From the NCBI GenBank assembly GCA_902569975.1, contig CACFWD010000007.1:1-46388 (forward strand): 46,388 bases of DNA, given 5' to 3'. The position numbers were made by a program, and so were the translations under genes. Below the pieces are notes generated by a model. It was not told the origin of the DNA and made no database searches. It saw nothing but the letters and a program-made list of their open reading frames with translations. Below are positions 1 through 9,136 of this stretch, in pieces. The stretch is from an uncultured Pelagibacteraceae bacterium (GTDB taxonomy: Bacteria; Pseudomonadota; Alphaproteobacteria; Pelagibacterales; Pelagibacteraceae). How positions within the stretch are numbered: the stretch's first letter is position 1; each line of letters opens with the position of its first letter.

Positions 1-235
1 ATTTGGTTTCAAATTAAATGGATTTGTAACAACAAAACCTGATCTAAGTTGCACCGAAAATTATTTAAAAAGTAAAACAGGAAATCCAATAGAAGTTTTA
101 GGTAAAAGAGAGGATCTGACTCCAGAAAATATGGCTAGAATAGTAAAAAAATTTAAAGAGGCTGGAGCAACTATACTTGGGGGATGTTGTGAAACAAGAC
201 CTTCGCATATTGAAGCAATAGCAAAACTTAAATAG
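1..235 (+). CDS. Homocysteine S-methyltransferase family protein, C-terminal part
   Basis: Reading frame 2 is open from the window edge to a TAG at 233-235, giving 77 residues of a protein whose start lies upstream. The C-terminal motif GGCCETRPSHI is the hallmark of the Pfam S-methyl_trans fold: the two adjacent Cys, with one earlier Cys, bind the zinc that activates homocysteine thiolate. Family members move a methyl group from betaine, S-methylmethionine or a similar donor to homocysteine to make methionine. In SAR11 such a gene is usually labelled bhmT, but the donor cannot be read from this fragment. Its 3' end overlaps the convergent permease gene by 8 bp. Confidence 0.85.
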   Translation, partial: FGFKLNGFVTTKPDLSCTENYLKSKTGNPIEVLGKREDLTPENMARIVKKFKEAGATILGGCCETRPSHIEAIAKLK

Positions 236-1115
236 CTTTTTTATTATCTGCTTTTTTAACGAAGTAAATACCAATACAAACAGCTATTAAAGAAATTAAA
301 ACTTTAATTGTTATTAATTCTTTAAGAAAAACGTATCCTAAAATAGTTCCAAAAATTGGTATTAAGTAAGAAACTTGTGATTGAAAAATTAAACCATTGT
401 TTTTTAAGATTCTAAATCTCAACAACCAAGCAACTCCTGTTGGAACAATACCTAAGTATATGACTGAAATTAAAGAGTCTGTTCTTGGAATTATATGCCA
501 GGGCTGTTCGATAAAGCTTGCTAAAGGTATTAAAATAATAATTGCCCAGATTAATATTGAACCTGTTACATTTTCATTTTTTTTCTTGCTAATTTTTAAA
601 GTTAAAACTCCTCCTATTACATAACAAGTTGATCCAAGTAAAATTAACAATGCAGAAATAAAATTATTTTCATCAATAAGGATATTGTCTGAAAATAAAA
701 ATACTATTCCAGAAAACCCAATTAAAATTCCAAATGTTTTAACTAAATTAAATTTTTCATTTTTGGTATAAAAATGACCTAATACAGTCGAGCTTAATGG
801 CGTAGTAGACATTAAAATTGCTGCTAAATTACTTTGCACAGACTTTACTCCATAAGCTATTAAAAAAAATGGAGCTACCAAATTAATAAAACCAATCATT
901 GCAAACCAATGCCAATCTTTTGAAAAAGCTTCAATTTTTATATTTTTATAATAACAAAGAAGTAAAACTGGAATTGCTCCAAAAAAAACTCTTAAAAATG
1001 CAATTGTTATAGGTCCAAAAGAATAAGTAGCAATCTTAATATTAAAAAATGCTGAAGCCCATATTAATGCTAGAGTTGTTAATAAAATGTAATCAATTAA
1101 TTTTGGTTGTCTCAT
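228..1115 (-). CDS. EamA/DMT-family permease
   Basis: This 295-aa protein is almost entirely hydrophobic, with about ten predicted membrane segments arranged as two EamA repeats of roughly 140 residues. That is the drug/metabolite transporter (RhaT/YdcZ-like) layout. The start LLTTLALIWASAFFNIKIA and the PVLLLCYY segment are typical of the first repeat; the second begins near residue 150 with ALLILLGSTCYVIGGVL. It probably exports or imports a small metabolite across the inner membrane; the substrate is unknown. The ATG overlaps the stop of the upstream deacylase gene as ATGA, so the two are probably co-transcribed and translationally coupled. Confidence 0.85.
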   Translation of the reverse strand: MRQPKLIDYILLTTLALIWASAFFNIKIATYSFGPITIAFLRVFFGAIPVLLLCYYKNIKIEAFSKDWHWFAMIGFINLVAPFFLIAYGVKSVQSNLAAILMSTTPLSSTVLGHFYTKNEKFNLVKTFGILIGFSGIVFLFSDNILIDENNFISALLILLGSTCYVIGGVLTLKISKKKNENVTGSILIWAIIILIPLASFIEQPWHIIPRTDSLISVIYLGIVPTGVAWLLRFRILKNNGLIFQSQVSYLIPIFGTILGYVFLKELITIKVLISLIAVCIGIYFVKKADNKKAI

Positions 1116-1594
1116 TCTACTATATCTTTAATATCTCCAGACGTAAGTTTTATTAATTGTCTATATTCTATTTTAAAAACACAATTGGGATGTCCTGCGG
1201 CTGCAAATACATCTTTAAACCTTTCTAAATTACTATCGACATAGATTTTAATATTAACTAAATGACCTACTGGCGAAACACCTCCGATTGTATATCCCGT
1301 AATTTTTTTAACATCCTCTGGTTTTGCCATCGAAACATTTTTTTCATTTATGATTTTTTTAATTTTATTTAATGAACATCTTTTATCTCCAGAAACTAAA
1401 CATAGAATGAACTTATTCTCGCAATCAAAAAGCAAGCTTTTTACTATTGCTCCAACATTACAACCTAAAGCTGTAGCTGCATCTTGGGCAGTTCTTGCTG
1501 TTTGATCTAAACAAATGATCTTAAGATTTGGGTCAAAATCTTTAATAGATTTTTCAGCTCTTTTTACTGGTTCTTTATTCAGTATTTGATTCAC
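1112..1594 (-). CDS. YbaK/ProX-type aminoacyl-tRNA deacylase
   Basis: A 160-aa protein of the YbaK/EbsC/ProX fold, which hydrolyses mischarged tRNAs such as Cys- or Ala-tRNA(Pro) in trans to proofread translation. Visible family features are the AxxLGCNVGAIVKSLLF segment near residues 40-57, with the conserved Lys, and the GYTIGGVSPVGH loop near 100-111, followed by AAAGHPNCVFK. Full length agrees with the family. The frame begins with GTG at 1594-1592; I see no clear Shine-Dalgarno and no better ATG. It is the first gene of a two-gene unit with the permease and diverges from glnA across a 140-bp gap. The tRNA specificity cannot be assigned. Confidence 0.8.
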   Translation of the reverse strand: MNQILNKEPVKRAEKSIKDFDPNLKIICLDQTARTAQDAATALGCNVGAIVKSLLFDCENKFILCLVSGDKRCSLNKIKKIINEKNVSMAKPEDVKKITGYTIGGVSPVGHLVNIKIYVDSNLERFKDVFAAAGHPNCVFKIEYRQLIKLTSGDIKDIVE

Positions 1595-1625
1595 AGTTAT
1601 TTTTAATAATTATTAAATATTATTG

Positions 1626-1644
1626 CATAAATACATTACTTATG
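1626..1644. promoter_or_regulatory. Dyad upstream of glnA, possible operator
   Basis: The 140-bp gap between the deacylase gene and glnA holds a 19-bp imperfect palindrome, CATAA-n-TA-nnn-TA-n-TTATG, with 7 paired positions per arm. It lies about 90 bp before the glnA start. The heptamer TTGCATA occurs at 1624 and again at 1651. I see no sigma-54 GG/GC pair at the right spacing and no NtrC consensus. A regulator site is only an inference. Confidence 0.3.
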
Positions 1645-1723
1645 TGAAAATTGCATAGGTGATATTTATTAAATAAGCAATATTTTTAGTCATTATTTTG
1701 TTAACTAGCACTAAAAATTTACA

Positions 1724-1729
1724 CAGGAG
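1724..1729 (+). promoter_or_regulatory. Strong ribosome-binding site of glnA
   Basis: AGGAGA lies a few bases before the ATG at 1735. It is one of the best Shine-Dalgarno matches in a window where most genes have weak ones, consistent with high expression of glutamine synthetase. Confidence 0.6.
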
Positions 1730-1734
1730 ACAAA

Positions 1735-3141
1735 ATGAGCGCGGCAAATGTATTAAAATTTATTAAAGAAAAAGAGGCAGAATTTGTAGATCTTAGATTT
1801 ACTGACCCAAGAGGTAAGCTTCAACATTTAACAATGGATGCTACTGCAGTTGATGATGGTATGCTTAATGATGGAGTGTTTTTTGACGGATCGTCCATAG
1901 CAGGTTGGAAAGCTATAAATGAGTCAGACATGATTTTAAAACCAGATTTATCAAGATTTTTTTTAGACCCTTTTACTTCTCATAATACTATAGTTTTATT
2001 TTGTGATATCTTGGATGCGATTAAAAAAACACCTTACGAAAGAGACCCTAGAGGTGTTGCTAAAAAAGCAGAAGAGTATCTAAAAGCCTCAGGCATTGGT
2101 GATAAAGCTTTTTTTGGTCCGGAACCTGAATTTTTTGTATTTGATGATGTCAGAATTAAGAATGACATGAATGAATGTGGGTTTGTACTTGATAGTAAAG
2201 AAGGTCCCTATAACTCTGGAAAAGTATATGAAAATGGAAATATGGGTCACAGACCTGGAGTAAAGGGCGGCTATTTTCCTGTTCCTCCAGTTGATAGTGA
2301 ACAAGATATGCGTGGTGAATATCTTAAAAATTTAAAAGAAGTTGGAATTAAAGTTGAAAAACACCACCATGAAGTTGCTCCAAGTCAACATGAGCTAGGA
2401 ATGTATTTTGGCACTTTAGTGCAACAAGCAGATAATGTCCAACTCTATAAATATGTAGTACAAATGGTTACACATTCATTTGGTAAGACTGCAACATTCA
2501 TGCCAAAACCAGTCGCGGGTGATAATGGATCAGGAATGCATACTCACCAATCTATTTGGAAAGGTGATACACCTGTATTCTCTGGTGATGCTTACGCTGG
2601 CTTATCTGAAACAGCTTTACATTACATAGGCGGAATTTTAAAACATGCTAAAGCAATAAACGCATTTGCTAATGCAACAACAAATAGTTATAAAAGATTA
2701 ATTCCTGGATTTGAAGCTCCAGTTCTTTTAGCTTACTCAGCAAGAAATAGGTCAGCATCGTGTAGGATACCAATTACCTTAAGTAAAAAGGGAGCAAGAT
2801 GTGAAATTAGATTCCCTGATGCATCTGGAAATCCATATTTAACTTTTGCAGCAATGTTAATGGCGGGTATCGACGGAATTAAAAACAAGATACACCCTGG
2901 TGAGTCTTTTGATAAAGATTTATATGATTTGCCTCCTGAAGAGGTAAAATCTATCCCAACTGTATGTGGCTCATTAAGAGAGGCTATGGAAAGTTTAGAT
3001 AAAGATAGAGAATTTTTAACTCAGGGTGGAGTATTCACTGACGATCAAATTGATGCTTATATTGCACTAAAGTTTGAAGAAATTCACAAGTTTGAACACG
3101 CACCTCATCCTGTAGAGTTTGAGATGTATTACAGTTGTTAA
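1735..3141 (+). CDS. glnA: Glutamine synthetase, type I
   Basis: Cytosolic ATP-dependent ligase that makes glutamine from glutamate and ammonium, the entry point of nitrogen assimilation. The 468-aa length is that of GSI dodecamer subunits. Family signatures are [10 protein letters not shown] near residue 50, [31 protein letters not shown] (metal and ATP site), [14 protein letters not shown] and, near the C-terminus, DLYDLPPEE. In the last motif the Tyr is residue 397 by counting back from the end, the adenylylation site of beta-subtype GSI. The protein can therefore in principle be switched off by GlnE, though no glnE or glnB is in this window. Transcription starts somewhere in the 140-bp leader. 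The next gene is convergent, 16 bp away. Confidence 0.97.
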   Translation: MSAANVLKFIKEKEAEFVDLRFTDPRGKLQHLTMDATAVDDGMLNDGVFFDGSSIAGWKAINESDMILKPDLSRFFLDPFTSHNTIVLFCDILDAIKKTPYERDPRGVAKKAEEYLKASGIGDKAFFGPEPEFFVFDDVRIKNDMNECGFVLDSKEGPYNSGKVYENGNMGHRPGVKGGYFPVPPVDSEQDMRGEYLKNLKEVGIKVEKHHHEVAPSQHELGMYFGTLVQQADNVQLYKYVVQMVTHSFGKTATFMPKPVAGDNGSGMHTHQSIWKGDTPVFSGDAYAGLSETALHYIGGILKHAKAINAFANATTNSYKRLIPGFEAPVLLAYSARNRSASCRIPITLSKKGARCEIRFPDASGNPYLTFAAMLMAGIDGIKNKIHPGESFDKDLYDLPPEEVKSIPTVCGSLREAMESLDKDREFLTQGGVFTDDQIDAYIALKFEEIHKFEHAPHPVEFEMYYSC

Positions 3142-3157
3142 TTAATAAATATATTAA

Positions 3158-3328
3158 CTACTGTCTTGTTGTAGCAATTGAATCTTTATTAACACCTTTT
3201 TTAACTACGTAGTCTTGTGTACCATTAGCGCCAGTTTCTACTTCTTTACGTAGGTCTTTAAAAAAAGATTTTTCTTTTAAAGAATCTTTTAGGTCTTTAA
3301 CAAGATTTTTAAATTCAAACTTATTCAT
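3158..3328 (-). CDS. Small protein of unknown function, 56 aa
   Basis: I do not recognise this protein. It is short, highly charged and soluble-looking: an N-terminal Lys/Asp-rich amphipathic stretch (FKNLVKDLKDSLKEK) is followed by a GANGTQDYVVKKG segment. There is no signal peptide, membrane helix or Cys. I chose the ATG at 3328 because AAGG lies about 6 bases before it; a TTG five codons upstream is possible. It lies 66 bp downstream of sufA on the same strand and could be read through from the SUF operon. Its codon use matches its neighbours, which argues for a real gene, but this is not proven. Confidence 0.55.
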   Translation of the reverse strand: MNKFEFKNLVKDLKDSLKEKSFFKDLRKEVETGANGTQDYVVKKGVNKDSIATTRQ

Positions 3329-3394
3329 ATAAGCCTTATACAAAAGATATGCATTTTAAGCAATACAGCTATGCAACTTATGGGATACTTTAAA

Positions 3395-3730
3395 TTAACC
3401 TACTTTAAATGACTCTCCACAGCCACAACGCTCTGTTTCATTAGGGTTATTAAATACGAAAGTAGAGGATAAATCCTCTTTTTTATAATCCATTTCAGTG
3501 CCTAATAAATACATGACCGCAGCTGAGTCGATAAATACCTTAACTCCTTTTTCTTCAATAACTTCATCATTCGGGTTTATTTCTTTTGAATACTCCATAA
3601 CATAAGACATACCTGCACAACCACCCGATTTAACTGAAACTCTTACTCCTAATGCATCTTTTTCAGCATTGGACATTATTTCTTTAATTCTATCTGCAGC
3701 ATTATCACTCAATTTTATTATTGGATTCAT
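3395..3730 (-). CDS. sufA: HesB/IscA-family A-type Fe-S carrier
   Basis: A 111-aa A-type carrier that accepts Fe-S clusters from the SufBCD complex and passes them to apo-enzymes. The three conserved cysteines are present: one in KSGGCAGMSYVMEY (near residue 38) and two in ERCGCGESF near the C-terminus. The ATG overlaps the stop codon of the preceding DUF59 gene as TAATG, so translation is coupled. It is the last recognisable gene of the SUF operon. It could equally be called erpA-like or iscA-like; the operon position favours sufA. Confidence 0.92.
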   Translation of the reverse strand: MNPIIKLSDNAADRIKEIMSNAEKDALGVRVSVKSGGCAGMSYVMEYSKEINPNDEVIEEKGVKVFIDSAAVMYLLGTEMDYKKEDLSSTFVFNNPNETERCGCGESFKVG

Positions 3731-4026
3731 TATAAATTCAACTCCAATTTAGCAGCATCAGACATCATGTCTTTAGTCCACGGTGGATCCCAGACTAATT
3801 GTAAATCAACATCATCAATTTCTTCGACTTGCATAGCTCCCTCTTTAACTTCCTTAGGTAAACTTTCAGCAACTGGACAATTAGGTGTTGTTAATGTCAT
3901 TTTAATTTCAGCTATTCGACCTTTAACTTTTATATCATAAATTAAGCCAAGTTCATATATATTTACAGGCAGTTCAGGATCGTAAATTTTTCTAATTTCA
4001 TCTATAATTTTATTTTTAACCTCCAT
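3730..4026 (-). CDS. sufT: SUF-associated DUF59/MIP18 protein (SufT-like)
   Basis: A 98-aa DUF59 (MIP18) domain protein, a family linked to maturation of Fe-S proteins in bacteria and eukaryotes. Family marks are DPELPVNIYELGLIYDI near residue 17, MTLTTPNCPVAESLP carrying the conserved Cys, and VWDPPWTKDMMS near the C-terminus. It starts 5 bp after the scaffold gene sufU and ends overlapping the start of sufA, so it belongs to the same transcript. The exact step performed by bacterial SufT is not settled; an auxiliary role in cluster transfer or repair is the usual view. Confidence 0.88.
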   Translation of the reverse strand: MEVKNKIIDEIRKIYDPELPVNIYELGLIYDIKVKGRIAEIKMTLTTPNCPVAESLPKEVKEGAMQVEEIDDVDLQLVWDPPWTKDMMSDAAKLELNL

Positions 4027-4031
4027 AAATC

Positions 4032-4496
4032 TTAATCCTCAGTGCTCACTTGTTTTCCATCATTTTCCATTGCTGAGACTAACGTGTGCCACGATAAAGT
4101 AGCACATTTTACTCTCATTGGATATTGTTTTACTCCAGAAAGACACATCAATTTTGTTTTATCATCCGCTTTTAAAATATTATTTTTAAGCTCAGGATTT
4201 TCTTTTATCATTCCTAAAAAATCCTCAATTATTTCTTTTGCTTCATTCTCACTTTTTCCTTTTATTAAATCAGTCATTATCGATGCTGACGCCATTGATA
4301 TTGCACATCCACTTCCTTCAAACGAAATATCTTCTACTTTTCTTTGATCATTTAATTTCAAATATATATGTACGTTGTCTCCACATAATGGATTATTTCC
4401 TTTTGCATCTTTATTAAAATTTTCTGTTTTACCTAAATTTCTAGGATTCTTTCCATGTTCTAGGATTATTTCTTGATATAATTCTTTTAAGTTCAT
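4032..4496 (-). CDS. sufU: SufU-type Fe-S scaffold / sulfur-transfer protein
   Basis: A 154-aa IscU-fold protein. The three metal-binding cysteines are in NPLCGDNVHIYL, GSGCAISMASASIM and RVKCATLSWH. The longer stretch between the second and third cysteines, containing LMCLSGVKQYP, marks the SufU subgroup rather than IscU. In Bacillus, SufU is a zinc protein that takes persulfide sulfur from SufS; by analogy it would be the sulfur acceptor here, since sufE is absent from the operon. Its ATG overlaps the sufS stop as ATGA, fitting a SufS-SufU partnership. Confidence 0.9.
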   Translation of the reverse strand: MNLKELYQEIILEHGKNPRNLGKTENFNKDAKGNNPLCGDNVHIYLKLNDQRKVEDISFEGSGCAISMASASIMTDLIKGKSENEAKEIIEDFLGMIKENPELKNNILKADDKTKLMCLSGVKQYPMRVKCATLSWHTLVSAMENDGKQVSTED

Positions 4497-5713
4497 TTTA
4501 AATCAAAAATTTTTTTACAATTATTAATTCCATCATTTAATTTATCTAAATCATCTTTAGTATTATAAACTCCTAAAGATGCTCGCGCACTTGCAGAAAT
4601 ACCTAATTTGTCGTGAAGGATTTGACAACAATGATGACCAGCTCTTATAGCAACTCCAGTTTCATCTAATATGGTTGCAATGTCATGTGGATGAACTCCT
4701 TCAACAGTAAAAGATAATACTCCACCTCGCTCCTTTGGATTTCCAATTAGTTTGACTGAATTATTTTTTTGTAGGATTTCTTGTCCATATTCTATTAATT
4801 CCTTCTCGTGCTTAATTATGTTTTCAATTCCAATACTCTCTAAAAATTTTATTGATTTATCAAAAGCAATAACTTGGGTCGTTGCCATTGTCCCTGCTTC
4901 ATATTTATTAGGAAGTTCACCGTATGAAATTCTATCTTTTTTAACTTCATTAATCATTCCTCCGCCACCTTGATATGGAGGAAGCTGCTCAAGCCACTTC
5001 TTTTTTCCATACAAAACGCCAAGTCCTGTGGGTCCATACATCTTATGACATGATATTGCATAGAAATCACAATCTAAATCTTGCATGTCTAATTTTAAAT
5101 GTGGTCCCCCTTGACAACCATCAACTACTACAATTATTCCTTTTGAGTGAGCTAATTGAGTAATTTCTTTAATTGGTAAAACAGCACCAGTAACGTTTGA
5201 TAGATGAGTTATCGCAATTACTTTAGTTTTATTTGTAATTTCTTTTTCTATATTTTCTATTGGAATATCACCATCCTCGTTAATTTCAGCAAACTTTATT
5301 TTGACTTTCTTTGATTTTCTTAAAAAATGCCAAGGTACATAATTTGAATGATGCTCTAGTTCAGTAATTAAAATCTCATCATTTGGCTCAATAATAGTTT
5401 GACCAAGGGTATTAGCTACAAGATTTAACGCTTCTGTAGCACCTTTAGTAAATACTATTTCATTTTTATCTTTAGCATTAATATACTTTTGCACTGAAGA
5501 TCTTGTATTTTCATATAAATTAGTCGCTGCAACAGCCAAATAATGAATACTTCTTCCTACATTTGAAAACTGTTTAGAGTAAAAATCATTAATTCTATCT
5601 AAAACTATTTTTGGTTTTTGAGAGGAGTTTGCACTATCCAAGTAAACTAAATCATTATTCTGAATTTTTTCGTCAAAAATCGGAAATTCCTTTTTAATGT
5701 TATTTATATTCAT
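4493..5713 (-). CDS. sufS: Cysteine desulfurase SufS
   Basis: PLP-dependent enzyme that removes sulfur from L-cysteine as an enzyme-bound persulfide for Fe-S cluster assembly. The 406-aa length fits class II desulfurases. SCHKMYGPTGLG contains the PLP-binding Lys, TELEHHSNYVPW is the cofactor-stacking region, and RAGHHCCQILHDKLG contains the catalytic Cys at about residue 362, followed by a second Cys at 363. The 4-bp overlaps with sufD upstream and sufU downstream place it in the middle of the operon. The acceptor is probably the adjacent SufU product. Confidence 0.96.
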   Translation of the reverse strand: MNINNIKKEFPIFDEKIQNNDLVYLDSANSSQKPKIVLDRINDFYSKQFSNVGRSIHYLAVAATNLYENTRSSVQKYINAKDKNEIVFTKGATEALNLVANTLGQTIIEPNDEILITELEHHSNYVPWHFLRKSKKVKIKFAEINEDGDIPIENIEKEITNKTKVIAITHLSNVTGAVLPIKEITQLAHSKGIIVVVDGCQGGPHLKLDMQDLDCDFYAISCHKMYGPTGLGVLYGKKKWLEQLPPYQGGGGMINEVKKDRISYGELPNKYEAGTMATTQVIAFDKSIKFLESIGIENIIKHEKELIEYGQEILQKNNSVKLIGNPKERGGVLSFTVEGVHPHDIATILDETGVAIRAGHHCCQILHDKLGISASARASLGVYNTKDDLDKLNDGINNCKKIFDLK

Positions 5714-6957
5714 TCTTTTAATCCAATAATATTTTTAATTAAGTTTTTAATTTCTGAGTCTGTAATCTTTTCAACAACATCTAACAAAAAACCATTTATT
5801 AAAAGTTCTTTTGATTGTTGATAATTTAGTCCACGAGACATTAAATAAAAAATTGAGTCCTCATTTAAACTTCCAGATGCAGATCCATGAGAACATTTTA
5901 CATCATCAGCATAAATTTCTAATTCTGGTTTTGCATTAAACTCTGATGTTTCATCTAATAATATTGCTTTGCTTAATTGATATCCGTCAGTTTTTTGAGC
6001 TTTAGAGTTTACAAATATTTTTCCTTGATATGCAGATTTTGCTTCTTTTCCAAGTACACTCTTAATGAGTTGATAACTTTTGGTATTTTCAACTAAATGG
6101 TTTATTGTAGTTCTAATTTCGTGTTGTTGATTTTCCTTTAATGAAAAAACTCCATTAATAAATGCAGAAGAGTACTCGCCATTTAAATTACAATTAATTT
6201 CATTTTTAAAATAATCTGAGCCAGCAGATAATATAAAAGTTTCTGAAACACTGTTATTACTATGTTCAATATTATTAAAAGAGTATTTTAAATTATCATT
6301 TTTAAATTTATCTATTTTATAATTTTTAAGAATGGAGTCTTTTAATAAATTGAAATTATAGAAAATATTGATAAAATTTTTGTTTGTATTGTCAGTAAAA
6401 AAATCAATAAGTCTTAAGCAGCTATTTTCACCTAATTCAAAATCTAATCTCAAATTAACATTTGTTGACTTCATTTTATCATTTGTAGAGTGATAAATTA
6501 TTAATGGTTTTTTTAAAGAATAATTCTTATTCACTATAATTTTAAAAATTTTATTAATAAATGCACTATTCAAATCAATTAATGAGTTTTCATAATCAAA
6601 TGAAATATCTTTTTTAGTTCCATCTTTAATTTCAATTTTATTTTGATCCTCATAACTAAAATCAATTTTTTCTATTCTTCCATTAATAAAAATAATTTTA
6701 TTGTGCTCTAAGCCATCAACAAAAATAGAAGAATCAATTTTATTAGACAATGAATAATCATTAAAAAAACTTAAATCACTAATATTTTTCTTAATGATCT
6801 GACTGATATCTAAAAACTTCCAATCTTCTTGTTTTCTATTAGGAAATCCGTTTTCAATAAATTTTTTTAAAAAAAATTTTTTTGATTGGATTTCCTCATT
6901 GGAAAATTTTGAGGTTTTAATTATTTTATCAAAATCTAACTGTAATTGTTCGCTCAT
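5710..6957 (-). CDS. sufD: Fe-S assembly scaffold subunit SufD
   Basis: A 415-aa beta-helix protein, a paralogue of SufB, that forms the SufBC2D scaffold. The N-terminal half is poorly conserved and Asn/Lys rich. The C-terminal third has the family core: AYQGKIFVNSKAQKTDGYQ, ADDVKCSHGSASGSLNEDS (with the conserved His after Cys) and FYLMSRGLNYQQSKELLINGF. The gene abuts sufC upstream with no intergenic base and overlaps sufS by 4 bp. The weak N-terminal conservation is normal for SufD. Confidence 0.94.
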   Translation of the reverse strand: MSEQLQLDFDKIIKTSKFSNEEIQSKKFFLKKFIENGFPNRKQEDWKFLDISQIIKKNISDLSFFNDYSLSNKIDSSIFVDGLEHNKIIFINGRIEKIDFSYEDQNKIEIKDGTKKDISFDYENSLIDLNSAFINKIFKIIVNKNYSLKKPLIIYHSTNDKMKSTNVNLRLDFELGENSCLRLIDFFTDNTNKNFINIFYNFNLLKDSILKNYKIDKFKNDNLKYSFNNIEHSNNSVSETFILSAGSDYFKNEINCNLNGEYSSAFINGVFSLKENQQHEIRTTINHLVENTKSYQLIKSVLGKEAKSAYQGKIFVNSKAQKTDGYQLSKAILLDETSEFNAKPELEIYADDVKCSHGSASGSLNEDSIFYLMSRGLNYQQSKELLINGFLLDVVEKITDSEIKNLIKNIIGLKE

Positions 6958-7692
6958 TTAATTAAAACTTTCGTAACCTTTTTTTTCTAATTCTGTTGCT
7001 AATTCTGGTCCACCAGATTTAATTATTTTTCCATTCATTAAAACATGAACGACATCTGGTTTAATATAATCTAATAATCTTTGATAATGGGTTATTATTA
7101 AAAAAGAATTATCTTTATTTCTTAAAGTATTAACACCATCCGCGACTATTTTAAGAGCATCTATGTCTAAGCCTGAGTCTGTCTCATCTAAAATGGATAA
7201 TTTTGGTGCCAACATAGACATTTGTAAGATTTCATTTTTCTTTTTTTCTCCACCTGAAAACCCTACATTCAATTGTCTATTTAGTTTTTCTTCATCAAAT
7301 TTTAATTCTTTAGCTTTTTCTTTTACGAGTTTTAAAAATTCAATCGCATCTAATTCTTTTTCACCTCGAGCTTTTCTAATTGCATTCAAGGATGTTTTTA
7401 AAAATATATTGGTATTTACACCTGGAATTTCTAGTGGATACTGGAAAGCTAAAAATATTCCTTTATGTGCTCTTTCTTCGGTCTCAAGATCAAATAAATT
7501 TTTATTTTCAAATAAGATTTCACCTGATACTTCATAACCTTTTTTTCCTGATAAAATATTGGATAATGTGCTTTTTCCTGAACCGTTTGGACCCATAATT
7601 GCGTGAACTTCTCCAGGATTTATGTTCAAAGAAAACCCCTTTAATATGGATTTGTTCTCAACATTTGCATTTAAATTATTTATTTTAAGCAT
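6958..7692 (-). CDS. sufC: SUF complex ATPase SufC
   Basis: An ABC-type ATPase of 244 aa without membrane domains that drives conformational change of SufB-SufD during cluster formation. Walker A is GPNGSGKSTL near residue 35, the signature is GFSGGEKKKNE near 148, and Walker B is LSILDETDSGLDIDAL, followed by the H-loop in LIITHYQRLLDYI. The residue after the Walker B Asp gives the SufC-typical DETDSGLD in place of DEPTSALD. Its ATG shares one base with the sufB stop (TAATG). Confidence 0.97.
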   Translation of the reverse strand: MLKINNLNANVENKSILKGFSLNINPGEVHAIMGPNGSGKSTLSNILSGKKGYEVSGEILFENKNLFDLETEERAHKGIFLAFQYPLEIPGVNTNIFLKTSLNAIRKARGEKELDAIEFLKLVKEKAKELKFDEEKLNRQLNVGFSGGEKKKNEILQMSMLAPKLSILDETDSGLDIDALKIVADGVNTLRNKDNSFLIITHYQRLLDYIKPDVVHVLMNGKIIKSGGPELATELEKKGYESFN

Positions 7693-9134
7693 TAACCAAC
7701 ACTCCCCTCTAAGCTAATTCCTACTAGTTTCTGGGCTTCAACTGCAAACTCCATTGGTAATTGTTGTAATACTTCTTTACAAAAACCATTAACAATTAAG
7801 CCTACAGCTTCCTCAGGATTAAGTCCTCTTTGTTGGCAATAATGTAATTGTTCTTCACTAATCTTTGATGTCGTAGCTTCATGTGCAATATTTGAGTCAA
7901 AATTTTTGTTTTTAATATAAGGTACTGTGTGTGCACCACATTTATTTCCCATTAATAGAGAATCACATTGTGTGTAATTACTAGAATTTTTTGCTTTCGA
8001 ATTAATATCTACTAAGCCTCTGTAAGTCATATCAGAAAATCCAGCGCTTATACCTTTGGATATAATTTTACTTTTGGTATTTTTTCCTAAATGGATCATT
8101 TTTGTACCAGTATCTGCTTTTTGATGATTGTTTGTAATTGCTATAGAGTAAAATTCGCCAATTGAATTATCACCTTTTAATATACAACTTGGATATTTCC
8201 AGGTTATAGCTGAACCTGTTTCAACTTGCGTCCAAGAAATCTTAGAATTTTTTCCCTTACATAATCCCCTTTTAGTCACAAAATTGTAAATTCCTCCTTT
8301 ACCATTTTCATCACCTGGATACCAATTTTGTACCGTTGAGTATTTTATTTCTGCGTCATCTAAAGCAATCAATTCAACATTCGCTGCATGTAATTGATTT
8401 TCATCTCTCATTGGAGCAGTACATCCCTCGAGGTAACTCACATAACTTCCTTTATCAGCAATGATTAATGTTCTCTCAAACTGACCTGTCTCTGATGCAT
8501 TAATTCTAAAATAAGTTGAAAGTTCCATTGGGCACTTTACACCTTTAGGAATATAAACAAATGATCCATCTGTAAAAACAGCAGAGTTTAATGTTGCAAA
8601 GAAATGATCAGTAACTGGTATTACCGTACCTAAATATTTTTTTACAAGCTCAGGATGTTTTTGAATTGCCTCTGACATTGAACAAAAAATTATTCCTTGT
8701 TTAGTTAACTCACCTTTAAAAGTAGTAGCAACCGAAACAGAGTCAAATACAGCATCTACAGCAATTCCATTTAGTCTTGCTTGCTCTTGTAATGGAATTC
8801 CAAGTTTTTTATATGTCTCTAAAAGTTTAGGGTCAAGCTCGTCTAAACTTTTCGGTTTATCCTTCATGCTTTTTGGTGCTGAGTAATAATATAAATCTTG
8901 ATAATCAATTTTAGGATATTTTGGTTTTTGCCAATTAGGTTCTTTTAAAAGTTTTAATCGCTCATAAGCTTTTAATCTAAAGTCCAACATCCATTTTGGT
9001 TCTTTTTTAATATTAGATATAAATTTAATGACATCTTCATTTAAACCTTTTGGAGCTTTAATATCTTCAATGTCAGTTGTAAAACCGTATTTATAATCTT
9101 TTAGATTTTCAATATTTTTTTCTCTAGTATCCAT
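7692..9134 (-). CDS. sufB: Fe-S assembly scaffold subunit SufB
   Basis: A 480-aa core scaffold on which the nascent Fe-S cluster is built. Landmarks are SDPKW-like [15 protein letters not shown] near residue 40, [62 protein letters not shown] and [21 protein letters not shown]. The Cys of YTQCDSLL corresponds, from memory, to E. coli SufB Cys405, needed for assembly. It follows iscR by only 2 bp, so both are read from the same IscR-controlled promoter. Length and domain content are complete. Confidence 0.97.
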   Translation of the reverse strand: MDTREKNIENLKDYKYGFTTDIEDIKAPKGLNEDVIKFISNIKKEPKWMLDFRLKAYERLKLLKEPNWQKPKYPKIDYQDLYYYSAPKSMKDKPKSLDELDPKLLETYKKLGIPLQEQARLNGIAVDAVFDSVSVATTFKGELTKQGIIFCSMSEAIQKHPELVKKYLGTVIPVTDHFFATLNSAVFTDGSFVYIPKGVKCPMELSTYFRINASETGQFERTLIIADKGSYVSYLEGCTAPMRDENQLHAANVELIALDDAEIKYSTVQNWYPGDENGKGGIYNFVTKRGLCKGKNSKISWTQVETGSAITWKYPSCILKGDNSIGEFYSIAITNNHQKADTGTKMIHLGKNTKSKIISKGISAGFSDMTYRGLVDINSKAKNSSNYTQCDSLLMGNKCGAHTVPYIKNKNFDSNIAHEATTSKISEEQLHYCQQRGLNPEEAVGLIVNGFCKEVLQQLPMEFAVEAQKLVGISLEGSVG

Positions 9135-9136
9135 TA

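Noticed and set aside
3138..3159. GTTAAT...ATTAAC inverted repeat after glnA as a terminator
   Set aside because: Six A/T-rich pairs with a 10-base loop and no T-run; too weak to support.
7163..7537. 124-codon plus-strand frame opposite sufC
   Set aside because: Ser/Phe-rich antisense composition mirrors the sufC coding strand; no RBS or family match.
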